DNA from: Ravibacter sp037191015
GTDB lineage: Bacteria > Bacteroidota > Bacteroidia > Cytophagales > Spirosomataceae
NCBI GenBank assembly: GCA_037191015.1
Contig: JBBCKD010000010.1
Coordinates: 186,001-250,000 of the forward strand
Reading direction: 5' to 3'
Length of the DNA: 64,000 nt
Shown here: positions 1-8,159 of the stretch, one piece after another
How positions within the stretch are numbered: the stretch's first letter is position 1
How the letters are laid out: every line of letters starts with the position of its first letter
The notes under the pieces: generated by a model
Database searches by the model: none
What the model saw: only the letters and a program-made list of their open reading frames with translations
What the model was told of the DNA's origin: nothing
Program-made: the position numbers and the translations under genes

Positions 1-378
1 GTTCAGCTCTGCGTTGTCCGCCTCATGGTAGCAGTCGTCTTCGATTTCATATTCGTTTTCTCCGTTTTGTAAAGATTCCAGTTCAACCCATTTAACTCTC
101 CGGGACCGCAGCTGCGAGATCGCCTTGTTTACTACAATCTGCTTCAGCCAGGCCCCGAAGGTCGATTGCTGCCTGAATTGATGCAGGTGGGTAAAAGCAT
201 CCAGGAAGGCATCCTGGAGAACATCCTCCGCTTCCTCCGCCCGGTCGAGCATACGCACGCAGACATTGAACATGGCTTTTGAATAAAGCCTGTACAACTG
301 ATACTGAGCGCCACGCTCTCCCATTTTACATCGCTCCACCAGTTCGGTGTGCGGGTCAGGATATAATTTATCGTTCAA
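1..378 (-). CDS. ECF RNA polymerase sigma factor, 3' end missing
   Basis: This is the N-terminal part of a sigma-70 family ECF factor; the reading frame is still open at base 1, so the C-terminal end lies outside the window. The translation shows a region-2 helix with the EDVLQDAFLDAF-type motif and a STFGAWLKQIVVNKAI segment, which are hallmarks of sigma region 2 (core RNA polymerase binding and -10 recognition). There is no ATG at the expected N-terminus. I chose the TTG at 378, which gives an N-terminus starting NDKLYPDPHTELVERC; the first ATG (324) would cut into the conserved first helix. It is divergent from ispH. No anti-sigma gene can be seen, and the regulon is unknown. Confidence 0.85.
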   Translation of the reverse strand, partial: MNDKLYPDPHTELVERCKMGERGAQYQLYRLYSKAMFNVCVRMLDRAEEAEDVLQDAFLDAFTHLHQFRQQSTFGAWLKQIVVNKAISQLRSRRVKWVELESLQNGENEYEIEDDCYHEADNAELN

Positions 379-523
379 AAAGCTATAGCAGGCAATGCGG
401 TGAATGTTTCTTTTACAATGTCTCGATTCGGAATTAAAAGTTGCATATTGCGGTTAAAAAAAATAGAATACATCAATTTTATACATCATCCATATGATCG
501 GTATAAATTTGTAGCATCTTGCC

Positions 524-1750
524 ATGAAAGCGTTCAAAATACCCGGTTTTTATAAAAGCAGCATCATTACTCCGATTAAAGAATACAGGCGGAAGAAGGA
601 TAAGCTGAAAAAAGACTATTCTCCGTCGGTGCTCGATTTTGGCTCTGTCAGGTTTTTGATTGCAAGGCATTTCGGGTTTTGCTACGGTGTGGAAAACGCG
701 ATAGAGATAGCCTACCAGGCGTTGGATGCCAACCCGGGCAGGCGTATTTTCCTGCTGAGCGAGATGATCCATAACCCCGGTGTAAATGCCGATCTCCAGG
801 AAAGAGGGGTCAGGTTCCTGATGGATACCAAAGGGAACCAGGTGCTTGAGTGGGATATTCTGACTTCTGAAGATATTGTGATCGTACCGGCCTTCGGAAC
901 CACACTTGAGATACAGGAGGAGCTCGCGGCGAGGGGCGTGGATATACATGCTTATGATACCACGTGCCCTTTCGTGGAAAAGGTATGGAATCGCGCGGCC
1001 CAGATAGGTGGTAAAAACTACACGATTGTAATTCACGGCAAACCCCAGCACGAAGAAACGAGAGCAACCTTTTCCCACAGCAAGGAGAATGCGCCGACCG
1101 TTATCGTAAGGGACCTGGCACAGACAAAGCGGCTGGCAAAGTACATTACCGGTGAAGCGGCCCGCGAAGATTTTTTTGAGGAATTCAGGGGGCTGTATTC
1201 GGAAGGCTTCGATCCGGATCGCGACCTGCAGCGGATCGGGGTGGTCAACCAGACTACGATGCTGGCCTCCGACACCCAGGGTATTGCCGATTACCTCAAA
1301 AATGTGATGACGGAGCATTTCGGGCTGACGCCTGAAACCGTTGATGAGCGTTTTGCCAATACCAGGGATACCTTATGCTATGCTACAAACGATAACCAGG
1401 ACGCTACCTACGCGCTTTTGCAGAGTGAAGCGGATCTTGCGATCGTTGCGGGCGGTTATAACAGCTCCAATACGTCTCACCTGGTAGAGCTTTGCGAAAG
1501 CGCGCTTCCCACGTATTTTATTTCTTCGGCAGACAAGATTCAGAGCAGGGACCTGATACAGCACTACAGCCTGAAAGAAAAGAAGGAGATAACGACCCGG
1601 GGCTTTCTCCCGGACCATAAAATTCCCGTTATCATGCTGACGAGCGGGGCATCATGCCCCGATGCGACCATTGAGCAGATCCTGCTGCGGCTTGCGTCTT
1701 TTTACGGCAATGCAGAGCCTGTAGAGAGGGTGATGGCGGATTTTTTATAA
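524..1750 (+). CDS. ispH: 4-hydroxy-3-methylbut-2-enyl diphosphate reductase
   Basis: IspH (LytB) is the last enzyme of the MEP isoprenoid pathway and reduces HMBPP to IPP and DMAPP with a [4Fe-4S] cluster. The three cluster cysteines are visible at about C53 (HFGFCYGV), C148 (DTTCPFVEKVW) and C378 (GASCPDATIEQ). The His-containing motifs (IHNPGV, IHGKPQHEE) and the substrate-contact TSHLVEL segment are also present. At 408 residues it is much longer than the roughly 315-residue E. coli enzyme: it has a basic extension of about 40 residues before the first core strand and an insertion in the middle, as in the long cyanobacterial/plant-type form. It stands alone, divergent from the sigma gene and ahead of the ribosomal-protein block. 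Confidence 0.95.
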   Translation: MKAFKIPGFYKSSIITPIKEYRRKKDKLKKDYSPSVLDFGSVRFLIARHFGFCYGVENAIEIAYQALDANPGRRIFLLSEMIHNPGVNADLQERGVRFLMDTKGNQVLEWDILTSEDIVIVPAFGTTLEIQEELAARGVDIHAYDTTCPFVEKVWNRAAQIGGKNYTIVIHGKPQHEETRATFSHSKENAPTVIVRDLAQTKRLAKYITGEAAREDFFEEFRGLYSEGFDPDRDLQRIGVVNQTTMLASDTQGIADYLKNVMTEHFGLTPETVDERFANTRDTLCYATNDNQDATYALLQSEADLAIVAGGYNSSNTSHLVELCESALPTYFISSADKIQSRDLIQHYSLKEKKEITTRGFLPDHKIPVIMLTSGASCPDATIEQILLRLASFYGNAEPVERVMADFL

Positions 1751-1787
1751 CAGCCGGGAATATTATAATTAATTTCTGCACCCGGTC

Positions 1788-1818
1788 TTGCGATTAATGT
1801 ATTAAGCATCTATATTTG
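1788..1818 (+). promoter_or_regulatory. Bacteroidota-type promoter for rplM-rpsI
   Basis: TTG at 1788-1790 is followed after 20 bp by TATATTTG at 1811-1818, an exact match to the TAnnTTTG -7 box of the Bacteroidota primary sigma factor. Transcription would begin near 1825, leaving a leader of about 70 nt before the rplM GTG start. A leader of that length could hold an autoregulatory structure; L13 leaders have been proposed in Bacteroidota, but I did not fold this one. Confidence 0.8.
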
Positions 1819-1856
1819 CACTCCCTTTTTGGATGGGTAATAGTATGCCCGCCCGG

Positions 1857-1892
1857 ATGGATACGTTAAAATCATTAAAATCATATAGTTAA
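1857..1892 (+). other. 11-codon upstream ORF copying the rplM start
   Basis: ATG at 1857 opens a reading frame for MDTLKSLKSYS that ends with TAA at 1890-1892, two bases before the GTG start of rplM. Its first codons share TGGATACGTTAA with the rplM start (MDTL), so the rplM initiation region has a 12-base duplicate 38 bases upstream. It could be a leader peptide, a decoy or alternative initiation site, or a chance slippage duplication. Nothing shows that it is translated. Confidence 0.35.
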
Positions 1893-1894
1893 TC

Positions 1895-2344
1895 GTGGAT
1901 ACGTTAAGCTACAAAACTATCTCTGCCAACAAGAGCACTATTACCAAGGAGTGGGTCGTGGTAGATGCAGAAGATGCAGTTTTAGGGCGTTTGGCCAGTA
2001 ATGTGGCGCGGATCATCCGTGGCAAGCACAAGACAAGCTATACCCCGCATGCCGATTGTGGCGACAATGTGATCATTATCAATGCAGACAAGGTCCGTCT
2101 GACTGGTAAGAAGCTGACCGACAAGGTTTATATCCGTCACACAGGCTACCCCGGTGGACAACGCTTCCAGACTCCTAAGGAGGCTCTCGAGAAATATCCT
2201 GAGAGAATTCTGGAAAGAGCTGTTAAAGGAATGTTACCTAAAAATCGTCTGGGTCGCCGGTTGTTTACAAACCTGTTTGTTTACGCGGGAAATGAACACC
2301 CTCACGCTGCTCAGCAACCTAAAGAATTAAAGTTTAATTATTAA
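1895..2344 (+). CDS. rplM: 50S ribosomal protein L13
   Basis: L13 is an early-assembly protein of the large ribosomal subunit that binds 23S rRNA. The 149-residue product has the family core (KEWVVVDAEDAVLGRLAS near residue 20, IIRGKHKTSYTPH, KGMLPKNRLGR, and a C-terminal HPHAAQQP). The start is GTG at 1895; it gives the N-terminus MDTLSYKTISANKST that is usual in Bacteroidota, and no ATG lies nearby in frame. It is followed after 6 nt by rpsI, the conserved L13-S9 pair, so the two should be co-transcribed from the promoter at 1788-1818. Confidence 0.98.
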   Translation: MDTLSYKTISANKSTITKEWVVVDAEDAVLGRLASNVARIIRGKHKTSYTPHADCGDNVIIINADKVRLTGKKLTDKVYIRHTGYPGGQRFQTPKEALEKYPERILERAVKGMLPKNRLGRRLFTNLFVYAGNEHPHAAQQPKELKFNY

Positions 2345-2350
2345 CACCCA

Positions 2351-2737
2351 ATGGCATATATTAATACCATAGGTAGAAGGAAAACCGCTGTAGCGCGGAT
2401 CTATCTCACTCCGGGTAAAGGCGATATTCAGATCAACGGTCGCGAGCTGAAGGAGTATTTTCCATTCGAGGTTCACCAGATTCTGGTCAAGCAGCCTTTC
2501 AGTTTATTGGAATCAGGCGATAGCTATGATGTGAAAATAAACGTACAGGGAGGCGGTATCAAAGGTCAGGCTGAAGCTGCCAGGATGGCTATTTCCCGTG
2601 CGCTTGTCGAGTATAGCGGAGACAACCGTCCTGCGCTGAAGAAGGAAGGCTTCCTTACGCGTGACTCCCGTATGGTAGAACGCAAGAAAGCGGGCCGGAG
2701 GAAAGCCCGTAAGCGTTTCCAGTTCTCGAAACGTTAA
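2351..2737 (+). CDS. rpsI: 30S ribosomal protein S9
   Basis: S9 belongs to the small-subunit head, and its C-terminal tail reaches the P-site tRNA. The 128-residue product has the expected NTIGRRKTAVARIYL start, the GGGIKGQAEAARMAISRAL segment, and the invariant basic end RRKARKRFQFSKR. It lies 6 nt after rplM. The 113 bp after it, before rpsB, contain a near match to a -7 box (TATATTCG at 2783-2790) but no convincing -33 element, so rpsB may have its own weak start or be read through. Confidence 0.98.
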   Translation: MAYINTIGRRKTAVARIYLTPGKGDIQINGRELKEYFPFEVHQILVKQPFSLLESGDSYDVKINVQGGGIKGQAEAARMAISRALVEYSGDNRPALKKEGFLTRDSRMVERKKAGRRKARKRFQFSKR

Positions 2738-2850
2738 TTCCGAATGTATTGTCAGGCGCTCATACGCGGCGTCTCTTTATTATATATTCGTCCAGTCGGT
2801 GCTTACTGTGTCCGGTGCATCGTGCTGCTTATATCATTTAACAAAAAAAA

Positions 2851-3726
2851 ATGGCACAGTTAGAATACAAACAACTTCTAGATGCGGGGGTGCACTTCGG
2901 TCACCTTACACGCAAATGGGACCCCCGTATGGCTCCATACATTTTCATGGAGAAAAACGGGATCCACATCATCGACCTGAACAAGACGCTTGCCTGCCTG
3001 GATCAGGCGCAGGAAGTAGTGAAGTCGATCGTACGTTCCGGGCGTAAAATCATGTTCGTCGCTACCAAGAAGCAGGCGCAGGAAATAGTAGCGGAAGAGG
3101 CGCGGAGGCTGAAAATGCCTTATGTTACCGAGCGTTGGCTGGGTGGTATGCTGACCAACTTCGCTACCATGAGGAAATCGCTGAAGAAGCTTCAGTACCT
3201 GGATAAGACGCTGAAGGATGAAACTACGGTTAAAAATATTGCGAAACGTGAGCGTCTGACGATCTCTCGTGAGAAAGATAAGCTGGAGAAAGTCCTTGGA
3301 GGAGTTGTGGAACTGACCAGGCTGCCTGCAGCTTTGTTCATCGTAGACGTAAAGCGCGAGCACATCGCGATTGCCGAAGCAAAACGTCTCGGGATACCTG
3401 TTATCGCTATTTGTGATACCAACTCGAACCCGGATCTGGTAGACTACGCTATTCCCAGCAATGACGATGCGTTCAAGTCTATTTCCCTGATCACGTTGGC
3501 GATAGGTAAAGCAGTCGAAGAAGGACTCCTGGAAAGAAAGCAGGATAAGGAAGATCAGCGCCTGGCTGAAGAAGAGGAGGCGAAAAGAGCTGTTGATGCG
3601 GAAGATGCTGCAGGAAAGGCTGCTGCGGGTGAGAGTGAAGATGACGAAGCTGAAAAGGGCCGCCAGGAGAAGAGGAAAAGACTGAATGTTAAGGCTGAGG
3701 CCGATGAAGCGGCTTCGGAAGAGTAG
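2851..3726 (+). CDS. rpsB: 30S ribosomal protein S2
   Basis: S2 joins the 30S subunit late and helps dock S1. The core is complete: QLLDAGVHFGHLTRKWDP at the N-terminus, KIMFVATKKQAQ, RWLGGMLTNFATMRKSL, and DTNSNPDLVDYAIPSNDDA. At 291 residues it is longer than the 241-residue E. coli protein because of a charged, low-complexity tail after about residue 235, rich in Glu, Lys and Ala. Extended S2 tails of this kind are common in Bacteroidota. A very strong hairpin follows before tsf, its usual partner. Confidence 0.98.
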   Translation: MAQLEYKQLLDAGVHFGHLTRKWDPRMAPYIFMEKNGIHIIDLNKTLACLDQAQEVVKSIVRSGRKIMFVATKKQAQEIVAEEARRLKMPYVTERWLGGMLTNFATMRKSLKKLQYLDKTLKDETTVKNIAKRERLTISREKDKLEKVLGGVVELTRLPAALFIVDVKREHIAIAEAKRLGIPVIAICDTNSNPDLVDYAIPSNDDAFKSISLITLAIGKAVEEGLLERKQDKEDQRLAEEEEAKRAVDAEDAAGKAAAGESEDDEAEKGRQEKRKRLNVKAEADEAASEE

Positions 3727-3796
3727 ACCAAAGCGCAAAAGCACAAGTAATACAGTCCCTGTTTTTTCCTGTCTGGCAGGGAATTTAGGGTGATAT

Positions 3797-3834
3797 GCAT
3801 AAAGCCTGTAGCTTGGCAGCTATAGGCTTTATGC
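3797..3834 (+). terminator. Long hairpin between rpsB and tsf
   Basis: Bases 3797-3813 and 3818-3834 form a 17-bp stem (16 Watson-Crick pairs and one G-U) with the 4-nt loop TGGC. The following sequence (GTTTAA) is only weakly T-rich, so this may be a terminator or attenuator that reduces rpsB transcription into tsf rather than a full stop. The stem is nearly symmetrical and would also form on the other strand. Confidence 0.65.
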
Positions 3835-3915
3835 GTTTAAGCTTCAACAGGAAAGCTTAGTCAGGATTTTAGAAGCTAATATTTACTATTTAATCATATT
3901 CACTTATACTGAGTC

Positions 3916-4752
3916 ATGGCAATTACTGCTCAAGATGTAAACAAACTTCGCCAGCTAACCGGAGCGGGCATGATGGATTGTAAAAAGGCCCTTACGGAAG
4001 CCGACGGCGACTTTGATAAAGCGATAGAAATACTGCGGAAGCAGGGTCAGAAAGTAGCGGCCAAACGTGCGGATAATGCCGTATCGGAAGGAGTTGTGCT
4101 GGTTAAGATCAGCGATGATGAGACCAATGGAAAGCTTGTAGCCCTGGCTTGCGAGACTGAACCCGTAGCAAACGTAGCCGACTTTAAAAGCCTGGCCCAG
4201 GTTATTCTCGATGAAGCCGTCGCAGGCAACCACTCAAGCGTCGAAAGCCTGGCTTCAGCCAGGCTGGCCGACGGTTCTACAGTTTCCGATCGCATCGTCG
4301 ATCTTACCGGAAAGCTGGGTGAGAAAATAGAGATCGTAGGGTACGAAAACCTGGACGCCGAGAAAGTAGTTCCTTATGTTCACTCCAACGGCAAGCTCGG
4401 GGTATTGGTTGCCTTCGAAGGAGCGGGCGACACAGACCTGAGCGCTGTAGGAAAGGATATTGCCATGCAGATTGCCGCGATGCGCCCTGTAGCCCTTGAT
4501 AAGGACGGCGTAGACGCTGCCCTCGTAGAGCGGGAAATTGAGATCGGGAAAGAGCAGGCCCGCGCGGAAGGCAAGCCCGAGGCCATGCTGGAGCGTATCG
4601 CCCAGGGTAAGCTTCAGAAATTCTACAAAGACAATACCCTGCTTAACCAGGAGTTTGTAAAGGATTCGTCCCTGACCATTCGGCAACTGCTCGAACGTAC
4701 GGCTAAAGGATTGTCAATCAAGACTTTCAAACGTGTTGGTATAGGCGGCTAG
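3916..4752 (+). CDS. tsf: Translation elongation factor Ts
   Basis: EF-Ts is the guanine-nucleotide exchange factor that recharges EF-Tu. The N-terminal UBA-like module is clear (VNKLRQLTGAGMMDCKKAL, then DFDKAIEILRKQG), followed by the core exchange domains with CETEPVANVADFK and AMRPVALD. The product has 278 residues, close to the usual 270-300. It lies downstream of rpsB as in most bacteria, but a 17-bp hairpin separates the two, so it may have its own promoter in 3835-3915. A terminator follows it. Confidence 0.98.
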   Translation: MAITAQDVNKLRQLTGAGMMDCKKALTEADGDFDKAIEILRKQGQKVAAKRADNAVSEGVVLVKISDDETNGKLVALACETEPVANVADFKSLAQVILDEAVAGNHSSVESLASARLADGSTVSDRIVDLTGKLGEKIEIVGYENLDAEKVVPYVHSNGKLGVLVAFEGAGDTDLSAVGKDIAMQIAAMRPVALDKDGVDAALVEREIEIGKEQARAEGKPEAMLERIAQGKLQKFYKDNTLLNQEFVKDSSLTIRQLLERTAKGLSIKTFKRVGIGG

Positions 4753-4774
4753 ATGTTTTTCCAGCCTGTTTTGT

Positions 4775-4812
4775 AAAACGCTTTGCTTTTTTCGAAAAGT
4801 AAAGCGTTTTTT
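4775..4812 (+). terminator. Rho-independent terminator after tsf
   Basis: AAAACGCTTT at 4775-4784 pairs with AAAGCGTTTT at 4801-4810, extended inward by GCTTTT/AAAAGT (one G-U pair) around a TTCG loop. It ends in six T residues (4807-4812). It closes the translation block before the sigma-factor operon. Confidence 0.85.
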
Positions 4813-4897
4813 GATGCGGATTATTCTGCTACCCAAAATTCCCGGATTCCGCCGTTACTTTTTTTTATTTTTCAGTCTTTAGGTAAACCAGGTTAAA

Positions 4898-5497
4898 GTG
4901 CATTCAGACGAAGAATTGGTCCGGCTTTTCGTACTTACTCAAAAGAATAGTTTTTTTGAGGAGCTGTATGAGCGTTATGCCGACAAAGTGTACAGGAAGT
5001 GTCTTACACTGGTCAAGGACAGTGCCCGCGCTGAGGACTTTACACATGATATATTTCTGAAATTGATTTTTAAGCTGGGGAGCTTTAAAGAAGAGGCCCG
5101 CTTTTCGACATGGCTGTATTCGATCACGTATAATTATTGCATGGATCAGCTGAGGGTCAATAAAAAACGTGGGGAGACCAATCTTGAAGAAGAGCTGGAA
5201 ATCGCTGACGAAGACGTGGACGTTTCGGTTCTGATAGAGGAAAGGGATACGGATGCGAAAAGATTACATCGCGCCATCGACCACCTCACGACCGAAGAAA
5301 GAAGCATCCTGATGATGAAATACCTGGATGACCTGAGCATCAGGGATATAGCAGGCGTTTTCAGGATAACCGAAAGCGCAGTAAAAATGCGCCTGCTTAG
5401 GTCGCGCGAAAACCTGCGCAGGAAGTACCTGGAAGTGCTGGTACTGCTGATTGCTTTCCTGGCAAAACTCATCTCCGAGATCATTACAAAATTCTGA
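4898..5497 (+). CDS. ECF sigma factor with hydrophobic C-terminal tail
   Basis: This is a 199-residue ECF sigma-70 factor. Region 2 is seen around DFTHDIFLKLIFKLGSF and ARFSTWLYSITYNYCMD, and region 4 around LTTEERSILMMKYLDDLS and IAGVFRITESAVKMRL (helix-turn-helix for the -35 element). The linker is acidic (EEELEIADEDVDV). After the region-4 recognition helix the protein does not stop but continues into a hydrophobic/amphipathic stretch from about residue 179 (LEVLVLLIAFLAKLISEII), which looks like a membrane-associating helix. The start is GTG at 4898. It is followed after 4 nt by a small membrane-type protein and then an MscS-like channel, likely one operon. Membrane tethering is inference. 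Confidence 0.9.
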   Translation: MHSDEELVRLFVLTQKNSFFEELYERYADKVYRKCLTLVKDSARAEDFTHDIFLKLIFKLGSFKEEARFSTWLYSITYNYCMDQLRVNKKRGETNLEEELEIADEDVDVSVLIEERDTDAKRLHRAIDHLTTEERSILMMKYLDDLSIRDIAGVFRITESAVKMRLLRSRENLRRKYLEVLVLLIAFLAKLISEIITKF

Positions 5498-5501
5498 CGG
5501 A

Positions 5502-5702
5502 ATGGATAATTCGAATAGTGATATTTTAAAACAGCTTGAGGTGGAAGGGACCGTCCCTGAATACCTTAAAACGAGCCTGGTGTCCGAGATAGACCTGATC
5601 AAGGACTCCCTCCAGGTAGTGGCGCTTTTCGGAGGAGGCTTTTTTACGGCGCTGTTAAAGGCGATCTCCTCCATTCCCGACACTTCGCAGGAAAATGAAT
5701 AG
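5502..5702 (+). CDS. Small protein between sigma factor and MscS channel
   Basis: I do not recognise this 66-residue product (MDNSNSDILKQLEVEGT...). The first 40 residues are polar and acidic, with EGTVPEYLKTSLVSEIDLIKD. A short hydrophobic, glycine-rich stretch follows (LQVVALFGGGFFTALLKAI), then a polar tail. The ATG at 5502 is the start nearest the sigma-factor stop (4-nt gap). Its position after an ECF factor is where an anti-sigma factor or sigma accessory protein is often found, but it has no anti-sigma motif and is too small for a standard zinc-type anti-sigma domain. The next gene begins 24 nt later. Confidence 0.7.
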   Translation: MDNSNSDILKQLEVEGTVPEYLKTSLVSEIDLIKDSLQVVALFGGGFFTALLKAISSIPDTSQENE

Positions 5703-5726
5703 CTTATTTTAAAACCCGGCATCCCG

Positions 5727-6557
5727 ATGGAAAGTTTTTATAATATCACGGATATACTTAAAAATACCTTCAATTCCCTTATTACGCAGTTCATCGATTT
5801 TGTTCCCCGGATTATCGGGTGTATCATCGTGCTGCTCATCGGCTATTTTGTAGCTAATTTTATCAGGGCTATTGTAAGAAATATCCTGGGCCGTGTAGGC
5901 TTCGACAGGATAGGAGAAAGATTGAACCAGATAGGTTTCATCAAGCAGATAAAGGCCGAAATAAAGCTCAGCAGCCTGGTAGCAACGGCGCTCTATTACT
6001 TCATTATCCTGATGTTCCTGACTGCCGCAACCGAAATACTGGGCGTGGAGACCATTACCAGCATGGTCCTTGCGGTGGTGAATTTCATCCCGAAGCTGAT
6101 TGCAGGCGCTATTATGCTGCAGGTAGGGATCATCATTTCGGACATTATCAAGTCGGGGGTCATAACGCTATGCAAATCGTTTAATATTCCTTCCGCGAAG
6201 CTGATCGGCAACCTGGTTTTCGGGTTCTTCCTGGTGATCACGTTTATTTCGGCGCTCGCGCAGATCGGGATCAATACCGAGCTGCTGGAGTCCAGCTTTA
6301 TCATCATATTCGGAGGCGTAGTGGTTGCATTCGCGATCGGCTACGGTATGGCGTCGAAAGACGTATTGGGTAACATCATCGCCTCGTTTTACAGCAAGAA
6401 AAAATATAATGTAGGGCAGATCGTTAAAATTGACGGAGTAAAAGGGGAAATTATCGAGATAGATAATCTTTCCGTGGTTATCAAAACCGACGAAGCCCGT
6501 GTTGTGCTTCCTCTCAGGTACTTCCAGTCGCAACGGGTAGAAATATTCAAATCTTAA
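5727..6557 (+). CDS. MscS-like mechanosensitive ion channel protein
   Basis: This 276-residue membrane protein resembles the MscS-related proteins with conserved TM-helix repeats. Membrane segments lie near residues 28-48 (IIGCIIVLLIGYFVANFI), 85-105, 110-140 and 160-215. The segment GGVVVAFAIGYGMASKDVLGNIIASFYSKKKY corresponds to the pore-lining helix and the start of the beta domain, and the C-terminal VGQIVKIDGVKGEIIEIDNLSVVI is the MscS beta-domain signature. It probably releases solutes under membrane tension. It is the third gene of the ECF operon, and mscL lies 1 kb downstream, so two mechanosensitive channel types are neighbours here. Confidence 0.88.
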   Translation: MESFYNITDILKNTFNSLITQFIDFVPRIIGCIIVLLIGYFVANFIRAIVRNILGRVGFDRIGERLNQIGFIKQIKAEIKLSSLVATALYYFIILMFLTAATEILGVETITSMVLAVVNFIPKLIAGAIMLQVGIIISDIIKSGVITLCKSFNIPSAKLIGNLVFGFFLVITFISALAQIGINTELLESSFIIIFGGVVVAFAIGYGMASKDVLGNIIASFYSKKKYNVGQIVKIDGVKGEIIEIDNLSVVIKTDEARVVLPLRYFQSQRVEIFKS

Positions 6558-6594
6558 ATAGTTTGTTTTTATCCCACTTATTTAAACCAGTTTC

Positions 6595-7515
6595 ATGAAG
6601 TTTTTAAGATTCAGCTTTTTCAGCGCCGGCCTGGCCTTTACCACCTTAGCGGCACAGGCACAGAGTCCGGATATAGCGGCTTTGACCCAGGCAGTAAAAG
6701 ATACTACCTGGAAAAGTAAAACCGAATTCGGCGCAAATTTCAACCAGGGGTCATTTAATACCGCCTGGACGGGGGGAGGTGTCAATTCAATCTCTTTAGG
6801 CGTGTTTTTCAATGCATTGAGGGAATTTAAGAAAGGTAAGCATACCTGGAGAAACGATCTTCAATCACAATATGGGATAGTTAAAAACCAGGGACAGAGT
6901 GCCAGAAAGAGCTTTGATCGCCTTTTCTTTGATTCCAAATACGGGTACGGGCTGAGTAAAAACTGGAGCCTGGTAGGGAACGTCAACTTCCAGACCCAAT
7001 TTGCACCGGGTTATAATTTTGAAACAGACAGTGAGGGGAAGGAGATCCGTAGACGAATTTCGGATTTTCTCGCGCCGGGCTACCTTACGGAGGCAATAGG
7101 TATCCAGTATAACCCGGTTCCTTATTTCTATGTGACTTTTTCTCCCGGAGCGTTCAGGCAGACATTTGTTATTGATACCGCATTGTATAAAAATACGCCC
7201 GAGGAAGCCAATTACGGCGTGACGATCGGTAAGAAGATTCGTAATGAAGTGGCCCTGGCCCAGCTGATTGCAAATTTTGACAAGGATATAGCAAAAGACA
7301 TCAATCTGAAATGGAGGTACCAGATGTTTGCCGCTACCAATAAGCACAGAAATACGGCCTTCCATACCGATCACCGCCTCGATGCCAATATAACGGCCAA
7401 AATACATAAGTATTTCAATGTCAATCTCGGGGTTATTATGCTGTACGATGATGACCAGGTAGCGAAGGTGCAGTGGGCGCAGGCATTATCGGTAGGGTTT
7501 TTATATGCTTTTTAG
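6595..7515 (+). CDS. DUF3078 outer-membrane-type protein
   Basis: This 306-residue protein has a signal peptide (residues 1-22, FFSAGLAFTTLAAQAQ) and the pattern of DUF3078, a Bacteroidota family predicted to form an outer-membrane beta barrel. Alternating aromatic strands such as KSKTEFGANFNQGSFNTAW, YGLSKNWSLVGNVNFQTQF and INLKWRYQMFAAT support this, and the chain ends in Phe (FLYAF), typical of outer-membrane barrels. Its function is unknown. It lies 37 nt after the MscS-like gene and 57 nt before mscL, all in one direction. Confidence 0.85.
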   Translation: MKFLRFSFFSAGLAFTTLAAQAQSPDIAALTQAVKDTTWKSKTEFGANFNQGSFNTAWTGGGVNSISLGVFFNALREFKKGKHTWRNDLQSQYGIVKNQGQSARKSFDRLFFDSKYGYGLSKNWSLVGNVNFQTQFAPGYNFETDSEGKEIRRRISDFLAPGYLTEAIGIQYNPVPYFYVTFSPGAFRQTFVIDTALYKNTPEEANYGVTIGKKIRNEVALAQLIANFDKDIAKDINLKWRYQMFAATNKHRNTAFHTDHRLDANITAKIHKYFNVNLGVIMLYDDDQVAKVQWAQALSVGFLYAF

Positions 7516-7572
7516 TGACCATTACCGGATTTCTCAATCTATTAAATAACTATAACCTATAAAGTCTGCGAT

Positions 7573-7905
7573 ATGCTTAAAGAATTCAAAACCTTCGTTG
7601 CCCAGGGTAACGTGCTTGACCTCGCTGTCGGTGTGATCATCGGTGCCGCATTCGGAAAAATAACCACTTCTCTTGTGGATGATATCATCAATCCCATCCT
7701 GGGACTGATTATAGGAGGAGTGGATTTTGATCAGCTGAAACTCGTTTTGAAGGAAGCTGAAGGTGAAACTGCTGAAGTAGCGATCAGGTACGGCAGCTTT
7801 CTGAACCAGGTAATCCAGTTCCTCCTTATTGCCTGGGTGGTCTTTCTCATTGTGAAAATGGCGAACAGGGCCAAGCTGACTGAAAGCCTGAAGAAAGAGG
7901 AATAG
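7573..7905 (+). CDS. mscL: Large-conductance mechanosensitive channel MscL
   Basis: MscL forms the pentameric emergency valve that opens on hypo-osmotic shock. The N-terminal amphipathic helix and TM1 are typical (LKEFKTFVAQGNVLDLAVGV, then IIGAAFGKITTSLVDDIINP), and TM2 lies at about residues 75-97 (QVIQFLLIAWVVFLIVKMAN). At 110 residues it is shorter than the 136-residue E. coli protein, mainly in the periplasmic loop and the C-terminal helix. A hairpin follows the gene. Confidence 0.97.
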   Translation: MLKEFKTFVAQGNVLDLAVGVIIGAAFGKITTSLVDDIINPILGLIIGGVDFDQLKLVLKEAEGETAEVAIRYGSFLNQVIQFLLIAWVVFLIVKMANRAKLTESLKKEE

Positions 7906-7926
7906 CATACAAAGAATTTTTGGCGG

Positions 7927-7953
7927 GCCTCTCCAGTTTGCAGCTGGAGAGGC
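7927..7953 (+). terminator. Hairpin after mscL
   Basis: GCCTCTCCAG at 7927-7936 pairs perfectly with CTGGAGAGGC at 7944-7953 around a 7-nt loop. There is no long T tract after it, so it may be a 3' end stabiliser rather than a classic terminator. It is the only clear structure in the 254-bp gap between mscL and the next gene. Confidence 0.55.
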
Positions 7954-8159
7954 TCCTGCTTTATGCGGCATACGGTATTGCTGCAGGCAGGCGTTTGCCC
8001 GCGAGGCTGCGGCGATACAGGATGGTCTCGGAGGGCTTTTTTGAACATGACCGTAAAAAGCTTAATTTTAGGCCGGAAATCGGGTTTTCCGCCTAGTGTC
8101 GCCGATATGGAGCCTGTTCGGACGAGTCAGCGATAAGCGCCCATTAAATCATTTTCTGT

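Noticed and set aside
4255..4686. Open frame antisense to tsf
   Set aside because: It lies wholly within a highly conserved gene and resembles no protein family.
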